From positions 24,354 to 88,353 of the forward strand of contig JAFXVR010000047.1 of assembly GCA_017534885.1 (NCBI GenBank): a stretch of 64,000 nt of DNA, in the 5' to 3' direction. Source of the DNA: Clostridia bacterium (GTDB lineage: Bacteria; Bacillota; Clostridia; Christensenellales; Aristaeellaceae). Position 1 is the first letter of the stretch. The number at the start of each line of letters is the position of its first letter. The notes beneath the pieces are model-generated. The model had not been told where the DNA came from, made no database searches, and was given only the letters and a program-made list of their open reading frames with translations. Positions 9,086-16,807 of the stretch are shown in pieces. A program made the position numbers and the translations under genes.

Positions 9086-9709
9086 TCATCCGATGTCGAT
9101 GTTCTCGCCCACCAGAGCCACCACCGCGCCGTCCCTGGCTTCAGCGGATTCGGCGTGGGCCAGCAGCCACTTGTTCCTTGCCCAGAGCATGGCGTCCATC
9201 GGGTTCGCGCCGCCCTCAGGCCGGTAATCCGTGTTCGTGCCCAGCGGCAGCGCCACCAGCACGTGGAAGCCCTTGTCCGCGTCGGCATGGCAGGGCGCGT
9301 AGTGCAGGGTCGTGGCGTACACCTCCACCATCACCCCAGCCGGCACCTTGAAGGCCTTGACGGTGGCCGTGTCCAGCTTGCCGTCCACGATGTCGCCCTG
9401 CTTGCCCAGCAGCAGGATGAAGTCCTCGCAGCCCAAGTTGAACTCGGAATCCCGGTGGAACTCCAGGCAGTTCAGCCGGGTGTTGTGGCCATTGCACCAG
9501 CCCAGCTGGAAGGGCATTCCGCCGAAGAGCCCCTCGCCCACCTTCTCCGCGTCCGCGGCGGCGTGCAGGCTCTCATCCTTCGCCACATAGACCACCCCGG
9601 CGGTCACCGGCGTCTTGCTCAGCGCCTCCAGGATCCCCGCCACCGGGTAGCCCTCGACCACGCGGCCATAGGGCCGGAACGCTTCATCGTATACGGACAG
9701 AATCTCCAT
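9086..9709 (-). CDS. DUF4867 family protein, cupin-like
   Basis: A 207-residue soluble protein recognised as DUF4867. Seen: a beta-rich core with a likely metal-binding set in HNTRLNCLEFHRDSE (His75, Glu83, His85, Glu89) and a second half-site in VEVYATTLHYAPC (His136), the two-motif order of cupins and ureidoglycolate-lyase-like proteins. Start ATG 9709 has GGAGG 7 nt upstream. It sits between PL22 oligogalacturonate lyase and a TIM-barrel isomerase, the position where KduI or KdgF would be expected in a pectin operon; neither is seen nearby. A role in isomerising the unsaturated uronate released by PL22 is inference. Confidence 0.8.
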   Translation of the reverse strand: MEILSVYDEAFRPYGRVVEGYPVAGILEALSKTPVTAGVVYVAKDESLHAAADAEKVGEGLFGGMPFQLGWCNGHNTRLNCLEFHRDSEFNLGCEDFILLLGKQGDIVDGKLDTATVKAFKVPAGVMVEVYATTLHYAPCHADADKGFHVLVALPLGTNTDYRPEGGANPMDAMLWARNKWLLAHAESAEARDGAVVALVGENIDIG

Positions 9710-9771
9710 GGTTCATCCTCCTCTTATTCTGACTGACTTCCGGTCAGTTGATTCCAGTTTGTGCGCATTCC

Positions 9772-10836
9772 TCACCAGTTCGCCAGCACCTGCTTCAGGT
9801 CAATGGTGCAGACCTGGGCGTTGCCCTCGCTGTCAGGGTTCGAGAACAGGATCATGTCGCCCTTCCGGTTGAAGGAGGGGTGCTGATGATCCGCGCCGGT
9901 CTTGCAGCTGCCGGTGGTGGCGATGAGCTTCGTCTTGCCCGTGGCCCGCTCCACCAGCACCACGCCCTCCTGGATGTCCACGCCCAGGTAGGAGATGCGA
10001 TCCGCACAAAGCCACTTCCGGTCGCGGCTCAGGCAGGGGTGGAGCAGCTGGGTGCTGCTGACAGCCACGTCGAAGTGACGGCCGTCCTTGTCGCCGATGA
10101 TGATATTGCCCGTGTGGAGTTCGCCCTTGGTCCCGTCCACAAAGCCCGGGGGATCAAGCTTCATCAGCGCCATTTCCGCGCCGTCCGCAGCCCAGACCTC
10201 GTGGGTGATCCACTCGTTGGGGTGCTCCACGTAGTAGGGGCGGACATAGCCCTCCTGCACGTCGCACATCCAGGTGCGCTGGAAGGCGTCGCCCTCGGTC
10301 TCATGGATGTAGAAGATCAGGTTCTCGTCCGTGGGGCAGATCTGCGCGTGACCCAGGCGGTAATCGCTGCGGTACACCACCTGGGCTTCCTCCTGCCCCG
10401 CATCCAGCGTCACCAGCGCGTAAATCTTGTTGGCCAGGTGGTAGCTGCAGGCGATGCGCCCCGTATTCGCCGCCGTCAGATGCCCGGTCACCCGCCCGCC
10501 GGCAGGCAGATTGCCCCGTTTCACCCGCTCGCAGGTGTCCAGGCTGATCTCCCACACCTCGGTACCGTTGCGGCACGCATAGGCCACGTTCCGCTCCCGG
10601 TCCAGGGCAAAGCCGCTGTAATCGTAATCCGTCACGCGGGTCATTTCCCCCGTAGCCCACTCGCAGCGGTAGGTGCCGCCGTCATCCTTCCCCGGCAGCT
10701 GCTGCTTGTTGAAGAAGAAATACTGATCGTTCGTGGAAAAGTTTTCGCTGGTGAAATACAGCTTGGCATTGCGCTCCGGCCCTTCGGTATACTGGCGCAC
10801 CGTGAAGCCGGTCACCGCGTCCTGATAGACCCTCAT
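9772..10836 (-). CDS. ogl: Oligogalacturonate lyase, PL22 family
   Basis: A 354-residue cytoplasmic beta-propeller resembling oligogalacturonate lyases, which cleave short (often unsaturated) galacturonides by beta-elimination to 5-keto-4-deoxyuronate. No signal peptide is visible. Candidate metal and catalytic histidines are WITHE (His212), LLHPCLS (His266) and DHQHP (His317, His319); the HxHP pair matches the family's Mn site, but the family Gln just before it does not seem to be kept (my alignment, unverified). Repeating propeller blades with NxxYxxD-like turns are visible. Start: ATG 10836 with AGGAG; longer versions run into the deacetylase stop region. Second gene of the operon. Confidence 0.85.
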   Translation of the reverse strand: MRVYQDAVTGFTVRQYTEGPERNAKLYFTSENFSTNDQYFFFNKQQLPGKDDGGTYRCEWATGEMTRVTDYDYSGFALDRERNVAYACRNGTEVWEISLDTCERVKRGNLPAGGRVTGHLTAANTGRIACSYHLANKIYALVTLDAGQEEAQVVYRSDYRLGHAQICPTDENLIFYIHETEGDAFQRTWMCDVQEGYVRPYYVEHPNEWITHEVWAADGAEMALMKLDPPGFVDGTKGELHTGNIIIGDKDGRHFDVAVSSTQLLHPCLSRDRKWLCADRISYLGVDIQEGVVLVERATGKTKLIATTGSCKTGADHQHPSFNRKGDMILFSNPDSEGNAQVCTIDLKQVLANW

Positions 10837-10876
10837 GATGCTCTCTCCTCTCCGTTGCGGATGGTTTCTGCCGCCC

Positions 10877-11680
10877 TCACAGCGCCGTGGTCTGGCCGCC
10901 CGGCAGCTCGATGGGCTCGCCATCGTTGACCCGGATCCAGCAGCTGACAGCGTTCGGATTGTACACAAAGCGGTTGTCGGCAGAGAACTTCAGCCGCTCC
11001 ATGGCGTTCTTCCAGTCCACATACTCGATGTTGGTGCAGTACCACACATCCTCCCTGCCGCCTGTGAGCTTCGCAAACTCCTCGATCAGCTGCCAGCCGC
11101 CCTCCATGTCAAACTCGTAGCTGTGCCCCCAGACGTACATCAGATAGAGGTACTGCTGCTTGAACAGAGCGTTGAACTGCTCGCCTAAGGCCAGCAGGTT
11201 GTGATTGTGATGGCAGGTAGCCTGCCAGCTCATCAGGTTTTCCGGCAGGGCGAAGCTGTCCGATGAGCCCACCACGCGCCCGTACTCGATGCCCAGCCCC
11301 GGCAGCAGCCTGGTGATTTCCTCGCTGAGGGAGCCGTTGGGATAGGCCAGGCCGCGCACCGGATAGCCCACCAGCGCCTCCAGCGCCCGCCGGTCGGCCA
11401 GCACTTCCTCAGCCACTTCCGGCAGAGGGCAGCGGGCGATGGTCGGATGGGTCACCGTGTGGCAGGCCACCTCGTGACCCTCATACAGCGTCCGCACTTC
11501 CTCGGGCTGAATGCGCCGGTCGTCCCGGTCAAACAGGCCGCTGTTCAGGTTGAAGGTGGCTCTCAGCCCATAGCGGTTGAAGATCTCCACCAGCTTCCGG
11601 TCCTGGATGCGCCCGTCGTCATAGCTCAGGGTCAGCGCCTTGTGCTTGCCGCCCGGAAAACAGTAATATACGCGGTTCAT
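10877..11680 (-). CDS. Polysaccharide deacetylase (NodB homology) family protein
   Basis: A 267-residue carbohydrate esterase family 4-type protein. Seen: metal and base Asp motif SYDDG (Asp21, Asp22), HTVTHP with zinc His74 and His78, and AYPNG further on, in the NodB order. No signal peptide, so it probably acts in the cytoplasm on imported sugars. Acetyl groups are common on pectin; removal from oligogalacturonides before PL22 cleavage is a context-based inference. First gene of a five-gene operon with a good promoter about 70 bp upstream. The C-terminal third lacks recognisable motifs. Confidence 0.85.
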   Translation of the reverse strand: MNRVYYCFPGGKHKALTLSYDDGRIQDRKLVEIFNRYGLRATFNLNSGLFDRDDRRIQPEEVRTLYEGHEVACHTVTHPTIARCPLPEVAEEVLADRRALEALVGYPVRGLAYPNGSLSEEITRLLPGLGIEYGRVVGSSDSFALPENLMSWQATCHHNHNLLALGEQFNALFKQQYLYLMYVWGHSYEFDMEGGWQLIEEFAKLTGGREDVWYCTNIEYVDWKNAMERLKFSADNRFVYNPNAVSCWIRVNDGEPIELPGGQTTAL

Positions 11681-11749
11681 GCTCTTTGTCCGCCGCCGCG
11701 CCAGCCGGGTATCCGATGGAAACGGCAGCCTGTCCTCCTCTCCGCGGAT

Positions 11750-11777
11750 ATTTTACCACATCCCCCTGATATTTCAA
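11750..11777 (-). promoter_or_regulatory. Sigma-A promoter of the pectin operon
   Basis: On the minus strand TTGAAA (11772-11777), a 16-bp spacer and TAAAAT (11750-11755) precede the deacetylase ATG by about 70 nt. No clear operator is visible next to it. Confidence 0.65.
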
Positions 11778-11831
11778 CCCATAAATGCAGGTTTTGCCCC
11801 CGCTGCAAGAACCCGTTCCATACCTAATCTA

Positions 11832-11911
11832 TAAAAATCTTTTGAAGATGGGATGGGGGTCTGGGGGCAGGGAAGGAACTTTTCTTCAGAAGGCTTCCTT
11901 CTCTGCCCCCA
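11832..11911. repeat. Dispersed palindromic repeat, copy B (imperfect hairpin)
   Basis: Seen: 11863-11910 is an imperfect inverted repeat (GGGGGCAGGGAAGGAA against its near complement), preceded by GGGGGTCTGGGGG and an AAAATCTTTTGAAGA flank. Read on the plus strand it matches the reverse complement of copy A at 6875-6953, including the GGGGGTCTGGGGG core. It lies in the 368-bp divergent gap (11681-12048), which otherwise holds the two promoters annotated here and no gene. Confidence 0.75.
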
Positions 11912-11951
11912 GGATCCGTAAGCGATAGCCCAGCCCATGTCCCGCAAAGCC

Positions 11952-11980
11952 TTGCGAAATCCCGCCTGCCGTGCTATGAT
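11952..11980 (+). promoter_or_regulatory. Sigma-A promoter of the SDR gene
   Basis: TTGCGA (11952-11957), exact 17-bp spacer, TATGAT (11975-11980), about 70 nt before the SDR start. A small GGGGC/GCCCC hairpin lies in the leader just before the ribosome site. Confidence 0.65.
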
Positions 11981-12048
11981 GCCTTCAGGAACAATCGCTA
12001 TCCGCGGGAAGACGATGCGGGGCGGCAAGCCCCGTCTGGAGGGCAGTC

Positions 12049-12783
12049 ATGAGCAGAGTTGCTGTGGTGACCGGCGGCGACCGGGGAATCGGCCGGGCCT
12101 GTGTGGAAGCGCTGGCGGCTGACGGCTGGCGGGTGGTTTTCACCTGCCGGGAGCGGATCGACCTGGCGGAAGCTCTTTGCGCCAGCCTGCGGGAGCGCGG
12201 ACTGGACGTGCACTGGATGCGCTGCGATGTGGCGGACGCGGAGGATGTCCGGCAAATCTTCGCGGAGATCGAGCGGACGCACCACCGGGTGGACGCGCTG
12301 GTCTGCAACGCTGGCGTTGCCCTTCTCCGCCTCTTTCAGGATACGGACGAGGCCGACTGGAACCGCCTGCTGCAGGTGAACCTGCTGGGCGCTGTCCGCT
12401 GCGACCGGGCTGTGCTGCCGGGCATGATCAGCCGCCGGGAAGGCGCCATTGTGCACATCGCCAGCATGTGGGGAGAGGTCGGCGCCTCCTGCGAGACCGC
12501 CTACAGCGCTGTCAAAGCCGCCCTGATCGGCCTGACCAAAGCGCTGGCCAAGGAGGTGGGCCCCTCGGGCGTGCGGGTGAACTGCGTCTCCCCCGGTCTG
12601 GTGCGCACTGATATGAACGCTTCCCTGGACGCTGAAACCCTTGATGCGATCGCGGAGGATACGCCTCTGGGCCGCCAGGGTGAAACAGCGGATATCGCCG
12701 GAGCCGTGCGCTTCCTCCTCAGCAAAGAAGCCAGTTTCATCACCGGGCAGGTGCTCGGCGTCAGCGGCGGGCTGGTCATCTGA
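12049..12783 (+). CDS. Short-chain dehydrogenase/reductase, FabG-like
   Basis: A 244-residue classical SDR. Seen: nucleotide-binding GGDRGIG (residues 9-15), CNAG (87-90), and the catalytic set Ser139, Tyr152, Lys156 in YSAVK. C-terminal GQVLGVSGG is typical of 3-oxoacyl-ACP reductase-like members. It reduces or oxidises a keto/hydroxyl group with NAD(P)H in the cytoplasm; the substrate could be a 3-ketoacyl-ACP or a small polyol. Start ATG has GGAGGGC upstream. It is a single-gene unit with its own promoter, not linked to other fab genes here, which argues against a core fatty-acid role. Confidence 0.88.
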   Translation: MSRVAVVTGGDRGIGRACVEALAADGWRVVFTCRERIDLAEALCASLRERGLDVHWMRCDVADAEDVRQIFAEIERTHHRVDALVCNAGVALLRLFQDTDEADWNRLLQVNLLGAVRCDRAVLPGMISRREGAIVHIASMWGEVGASCETAYSAVKAALIGLTKALAKEVGPSGVRVNCVSPGLVRTDMNASLDAETLDAIAEDTPLGRQGETADIAGAVRFLLSKEASFITGQVLGVSGGLVI

Positions 12784-12860
12784 CCCGCTTCCCTCCCATC
12801 GGCTGAAAAACCTTCTGTCCAGTGGAAGAAATAGGCTTTCCCTCCCGTTTATATAGTGCA

Positions 12861-12946
12861 GTCCTCCAAAGATTGCCGCAGAAAACAAACAGTTCAGAAA
12901 TAAATTTGAAATAATTCTGAAATATTTGCAGGAATCCGCGGAGGAC
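12861..12946 (+). promoter_or_regulatory. AT-rich leader with inverted repeats before the SH3b gene
   Basis: Seen: TTCAGAA (12893-12899) and TTCTGAA (12915-12921) are an exact inverted pair around an AT-rich centre; GTCCTCC near 12861 and GGAGGAC near 12940 can pair around it. A 6-bp GCGGAG/CTCCGC hairpin follows just before the start region. No riboswitch class I know is matched and no consensus promoter is evident. Confidence 0.3.
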
Positions 12947-13026
12947 ACAGCGAATCATACAGGGAAGACCCATAGCTGGGCTTTGCGGAGCTGTCTCCGC
13001 CCGGCCCGGCAGAGAGGAAGGGTATC

Positions 13027-14535
13027 ATGATGAAGAGAGGAATGGCGCTGCTGCTTGCGCTCATACTGATGCTGACGCTGGCGCCCGCGTCCATGGCCCT
13101 GAATAACCTGGGCACCGCTTATGTCACCGGCGGCTGGCTGCGGCTGCGTTCAGCCCCGTCCTTTCAGGCGGAAACCATCGCCAGCTATGCCTCGGGCACA
13201 CCGGTCACCGTGCATGAAATCCTCGGGGACTGGTATCACGTATCCCTGGCCGACGGCAAATCCGGCTATATGCTGGGCAGTTACCTGAGGTGGGGCGGCA
13301 GCCAGCCTGTTTCGGACATCGCTTATATCACCAGCTCCAACGGCAAGCCTGTGCGCCTCCGTTCCGGCCCCGGCACCAATTACGGCGTCATCGCCACCTA
13401 CCGGGTGGGCACCCAGGTGACCATCCTCAGCCGCGGCACCACCTGGCACTATATCCGCATCGGCAGCCAGACCGGCTACATGATGTCCCAGTACCTGACC
13501 TCCAGCTACACGCCCACCCCCACCGCCCAGCCTCAGACCGGCTACACCGCCTATGTGACCTCCTCCAACGGCCTGGCGGTGCGCCTGCGCTCCGGCCCCG
13601 GCACCAATTTCGGAGTGATCGGCACCTACAATCCGGGCACCAGGGTCACCGTGCTGAACCACGGCTCGGTCTGGGACTATATCAAGACCGCCACCCAGAC
13701 CGGCTACATGATGACCAAGTTCCTGACCACCAGCACGCCCCAGTATAACCAGGTGACAGCGGTGGCCATCAGCAGCATGACGCCCCGGGTCGGCGACACC
13801 CTCTGGGCCACGGTAACCCCCTCCGGCGCTGCGGTGCTGTACACCTGGTTCAATGAAAACGGCACCTATCTGGCCAACACCCAATCCTACACCGTGAAGA
13901 GCAGCGACCTGGGCCACACCCTGCGGGTCATGGTCGCCGGCACCAGCGGCTGGTCGGGCACGGCTTACAGCGGCACCACCTCCCCCGTGACGGGCAGCGG
14001 CGGCACCACTCAGCTCACCGGTGTCACCATCGATACGGTGACGCCCCGGGTCGGCCAGGTGATGCGTGCCAGCCTGACGCCCGCCGGCGCTTCCGCCACC
14101 TTCGCCTGGTACCGCAGCGACGGCAGCCTGGTCTCCAGCTCCTCCAGCTACACGCCTGTGCAGAATGACGTGGGCTTCAGCTTCTATGTGGTGGCCATCG
14201 GCACGGGCAGCAGCACCGGCGCGGTCACCAGCGCCTACACCGGCCAGACCGTGTCCGGCGCCGTGACGGACACCGCCCTCTCCGGCTATGTGTCCCTGCC
14301 TCTCACCTCCGTCACCGGCATCCCCCTGACACCCACCATCAGCCTCAACTCGTCCAATGTCACCTACGCCTGGTACATGGACGGCACCCTGGTGGGCACC
14401 GGCAGCCAGCTGATTCCCACCATGGAGATGGCCGGCCACGACGTGCGCCTGGTGGTCACCGCCATGCCCGGCAGCGGCTATCAGGGCTCTGTCTCCAGCG
14501 GATACTGCACCATATACGCGATGCTGGGGCTGTAA
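13027..14535 (+). CDS. Secreted SH3b-domain protein with Ig-like repeats
   Basis: A 502-residue exported protein. A Sec signal peptide spans about residues 1-25 and ends in ASMA. Three bacterial SH3 (SH3b) domains follow at roughly 28-92, 95-162 and 175-242, each with a VRLRSGPGTN-type signature (the first is more divergent) and a final Y-M element. After a short linker, three beta-rich Ig-like modules of about 80 residues run to the end, the first two sharing a TPRVG start. SH3b domains usually bind cell-wall peptides, so it probably sits in the wall; no catalytic domain is visible. GAGAGGAAGG serves as ribosome site. A strong terminator follows. Confidence 0.85.
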   Translation: MMKRGMALLLALILMLTLAPASMALNNLGTAYVTGGWLRLRSAPSFQAETIASYASGTPVTVHEILGDWYHVSLADGKSGYMLGSYLRWGGSQPVSDIAYITSSNGKPVRLRSGPGTNYGVIATYRVGTQVTILSRGTTWHYIRIGSQTGYMMSQYLTSSYTPTPTAQPQTGYTAYVTSSNGLAVRLRSGPGTNFGVIGTYNPGTRVTVLNHGSVWDYIKTATQTGYMMTKFLTTSTPQYNQVTAVAISSMTPRVGDTLWATVTPSGAAVLYTWFNENGTYLANTQSYTVKSSDLGHTLRVMVAGTSGWSGTAYSGTTSPVTGSGGTTQLTGVTIDTVTPRVGQVMRASLTPAGASATFAWYRSDGSLVSSSSSYTPVQNDVGFSFYVVAIGTGSSTGAVTSAYTGQTVSGAVTDTALSGYVSLPLTSVTGIPLTPTISLNSSNVTYAWYMDGTLVGTGSQLIPTMEMAGHDVRLVVTAMPGSGYQGSVSSGYCTIYAMLGL

Positions 14536-14553
14536 AACCACTCTGAATCACAA

Positions 14554-14586
14554 GAGGAGTCTCCCTTTGACGGAGGCTCCTTTTTC
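14554..14586 (+). terminator. Rho-independent terminator after the SH3b gene
   Basis: GGAGTCTCC and GGAGGCTCC arms around a CTTTGA-type loop, followed directly by TTTTT. Confidence 0.8.
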
Positions 14587-14656
14587 TGATGCCGCGTTCT
14601 GCCCGGAAGAGGGTCTCCGCGCAAAACCCGAGCTTTCACTGTCTCCCATGAAAATA

Positions 14657-14712
14657 CTGCTGAAGATTGTTACAAATCCCTCATTCCATTTCTTCAGCAG
14701 ATGGATTATAAT
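14657..14712 (+). promoter_or_regulatory. Promoter and 9-bp inverted repeat before the DUF6273 gene
   Basis: TATAAT at 14707-14712 is preceded at 17 bp by a weak -35 (TTCCAT). CTGCTGAAG (14657-14665) and CTTCAGCAG (14692-14700) are exact complements that bracket the -35 region, so they look like an operator. The rest of the 270-bp gap (14536-14805) holds only the upstream terminator and leader. Confidence 0.5.
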
Positions 14713-14805
14713 GATGTCCCACCGCATCCTGTGCGACCGACAGCTTCATCCCGTCCGCTTCACACCGGTACAACGCAAAATCCGCCGATCCGAAGGAGGT
14801 GGCGC

Positions 14806-15390
14806 ATGTACGAGACCGTCTGTTTTGGCAGATACCTTCAGCGGGAAACCGCCGACGAGCCCATCGTCTGGCTGATCCTCGAGCGCTTCGAAGACCGGCT
14901 GCTCCTGCTGTCCCGCGATTGCCTCGCCGTGGAGCGCTTCCACTTCCGGGAGAGCAACAAGCCCTGGCATCACTGCAACCTGAGGGACTGGCTGCGCGAG
15001 ATCTTCCTCAGCCGCGCCTTTACGGCGGAGGAGGCCAGCCGCATCCTCCCCACGGACATCGAGAACTCGGCACACACCCACTGCATCGATCCGGTCTTCA
15101 TCCTCAGCAAAGAGGAGATCGAGCAATACTTCCCGACCGGCCGGTATCTGCCGTTCCGGGAGCGCTTCGCCGACGCCTCCCCCCAGGCCGACCGGCTGCT
15201 GCGGGAGCGGGGTTACATCCACGAGACCCTCACCTGCAGCTGGTGGGTGCGGGACGATGACAGGTGCGGGGCGAAACAGACTGTTGTCAACCGATACGGC
15301 CTGTTCTGCGCCTACAGGCCCACAGACATGGGCACGCTGGTGCGGCCGGCGCTCTGGCTGAACACCGGCGCGGCCGCAGCGGATTGCTGA
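14806..15390 (+). CDS. DUF6273-type protein
   Basis: A 194-residue protein with the DUF6273 pattern: FGRYLQ near the start, PIVWLILE, a short LLLSRDCL strand, then a W-x-n-LRDWLREIFLSRAF block and a C-terminal WWVR...RPALWL stretch. Domains like this occur alone or in surface and extracellular proteins of Clostridia; the biochemical role is unknown. No signal peptide or membrane segment is visible. Start ATG 14806 follows AAGGAGG at 5-6 nt; longer forms begin in leader. The BspA-like gene starts 15 nt downstream, so the two are one transcript. Confidence 0.75.
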   Translation: MYETVCFGRYLQRETADEPIVWLILERFEDRLLLLSRDCLAVERFHFRESNKPWHHCNLRDWLREIFLSRAFTAEEASRILPTDIENSAHTHCIDPVFILSKEEIEQYFPTGRYLPFRERFADASPQADRLLRERGYIHETLTCSWWVRDDDRCGAKQTVVNRYGLFCAYRPTDMGTLVRPALWLNTGAAAADC

Positions 15391-15404
15391 AAGGAGGCAT
15401 TCTC

Positions 15405-16718
15405 ATGAAAAACCGTGTTGATTTCTCCGCCGCGAGAAGGCTGCTTCTGCTCGCTCTGGCTGCCGCCGTGGCGCTCCTGCCTATCCGGATGCGCACCGCC
15501 GGCGCGGAAGCCCCCTCCGGTTTCGAGTACCTGGAGGTGGACGGGAAGGCCGTCATCACCGGATACAGCGGGGAAGCCGCCGACCTGACTATTCCGGAAA
15601 CCCTGGACGGTCTTCCGGTGGCCGCCGTCAGGGATCTGGGCATCCAGTCCGATGTCGGGACCATCACCATTCCCGACAGCGTGGCGCTGGAGGACGGCGC
15701 CATCAGTTTCTGCTCTGCGCTCCGGGAGATCAGGGTCAGCGAGAACCACCCCTCCCTGCGGCTGATCGACGGCGTGCTGTTCTCGAAGGACGCGAAAACC
15801 CTGCTTTGCTATCCGTCCGAATTCCCCGGCGAAATCTACACTGTCCCGGAGGGCACAGAGGCCATCGGTGCCGGAGCGTTCTGGGACTGCCCCTTCCTGC
15901 GGGAAGTTGTGCTGCCGGAGGGCCTGAAGGTCATCGGAACAGACGCATTCGGCCTGTGCATCAAGCTGACAGCGATGGAGATTCCCGTTTCGGTGGAAGT
16001 CATCGGGGAGATGGCCTTCGCCAACGCCGCGTTTGAATCGCTTGACCTGAGCGGGAATATACAGCTGAAAGAAGTCAGCGCGCGCCTGGCCTCCGGCTGC
16101 TGGCAGCTCTCTGCTGTTTCCCTGCCGGATTCCATCACCCGCATCGGTGACGAAGCCTTTGCCTTCACTGCCCTCGCGTCCTTCGAGCTGCCGGCTTCTG
16201 TTGAAATCATCGGAATCAATCCGTTCCGGGGCTGCGCCGACCTGCAGGTCATCACCCTCACCGGGGCAGAAGACCGCTTCACCTTCGTCTCCCCCTTCCT
16301 GATCGACATTCAGGCGGACACCGCCATCTGCTGCGTTCCCACTGTTTCCGGAGATATCTCCCTTCCCGAGGTCAGCCGCATCGGAGATTTCTGCTGCTTC
16401 TGCTGTGATGGGATTATCGGCATCGAAATCCCCCACCCCCTCCGCCAGATCGGCCAGTACGCCTTTGCCTCCAGTTACGCTCTGGAGACCGTCACCATCC
16501 GTCAGGCGGACAGTCTGGTGATCGGAGATGGCGTTTTTGAGGACTGCCCCGGTCTCTCGGCGCTGACCATCCTCGGGAGCGTGGCGGCTATCGGCACCGA
16601 CGCCTTCAGCGGAAACGACCTGCTGACCCGCGTCATTACCGATAGCGACACTGTCAGGGCCTATTTCAGCGGAACTGACATTCAGGTGGCCGTGAGTCCT
16701 GAGGGCATCCCCGAATAA
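15405..16718 (+). CDS. BspA-family leucine-rich repeat surface protein
   Basis: A 437-residue exported protein. A signal peptide covers about residues 1-35 (basic start, long Leu/Ala core, cut near AGAEA). The rest is built of about 22-residue leucine-rich repeats of the LRR_5/BspA kind, with the recurring IxIPxSVxxIGxxAF pattern visible near positions 85, 160, 190, 240, 275 and 360. These repeats form an extended solenoid that binds host or polymer surfaces in relatives. No LPXTG or other anchor is seen at the C-terminus. AAGGAGG ribosome site 7 nt upstream; co-transcribed with the DUF6273 gene. Confidence 0.88.
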   Translation: MKNRVDFSAARRLLLLALAAAVALLPIRMRTAGAEAPSGFEYLEVDGKAVITGYSGEAADLTIPETLDGLPVAAVRDLGIQSDVGTITIPDSVALEDGAISFCSALREIRVSENHPSLRLIDGVLFSKDAKTLLCYPSEFPGEIYTVPEGTEAIGAGAFWDCPFLREVVLPEGLKVIGTDAFGLCIKLTAMEIPVSVEVIGEMAFANAAFESLDLSGNIQLKEVSARLASGCWQLSAVSLPDSITRIGDEAFAFTALASFELPASVEIIGINPFRGCADLQVITLTGAEDRFTFVSPFLIDIQADTAICCVPTVSGDISLPEVSRIGDFCCFCCDGIIGIEIPHPLRQIGQYAFASSYALETVTIRQADSLVIGDGVFEDCPGLSALTILGSVAAIGTDAFSGNDLLTRVITDSDTVRAYFSGTDIQVAVSPEGIPE

Positions 16719-16755
16719 GCGCCAGCAGCATAACCGAACAGAGCATCTCCACAGG

Positions 16756-16794
16756 AAAAGGAGTCCCAGTTTTCAACGCGAGGACTCCTTTTTT
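16756..16794. terminator. Bidirectional terminator between convergent genes
   Basis: AAAAGGAGTCC and GGACTCCTTTTTT arms flank a 16-nt loop, giving a U-run in both directions for the BspA-like gene (plus) and the peptidoglycan-binding gene (minus). Confidence 0.85.
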
Positions 16795-16807
16795 GTCTGG
16801 CTTGCTG

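Noticed and set aside
10877..11045. Second copy of the palindromic repeat near the deacetylase gene end
   Set aside because: G-rich stretches only; no core match or hairpin similar to copies A and B.
12861..13026. Cyclic-di-AMP or cyclic-di-GMP riboswitch before the SH3b gene
   Set aside because: The conserved core sequences of those classes are not found; only generic hairpins are present.
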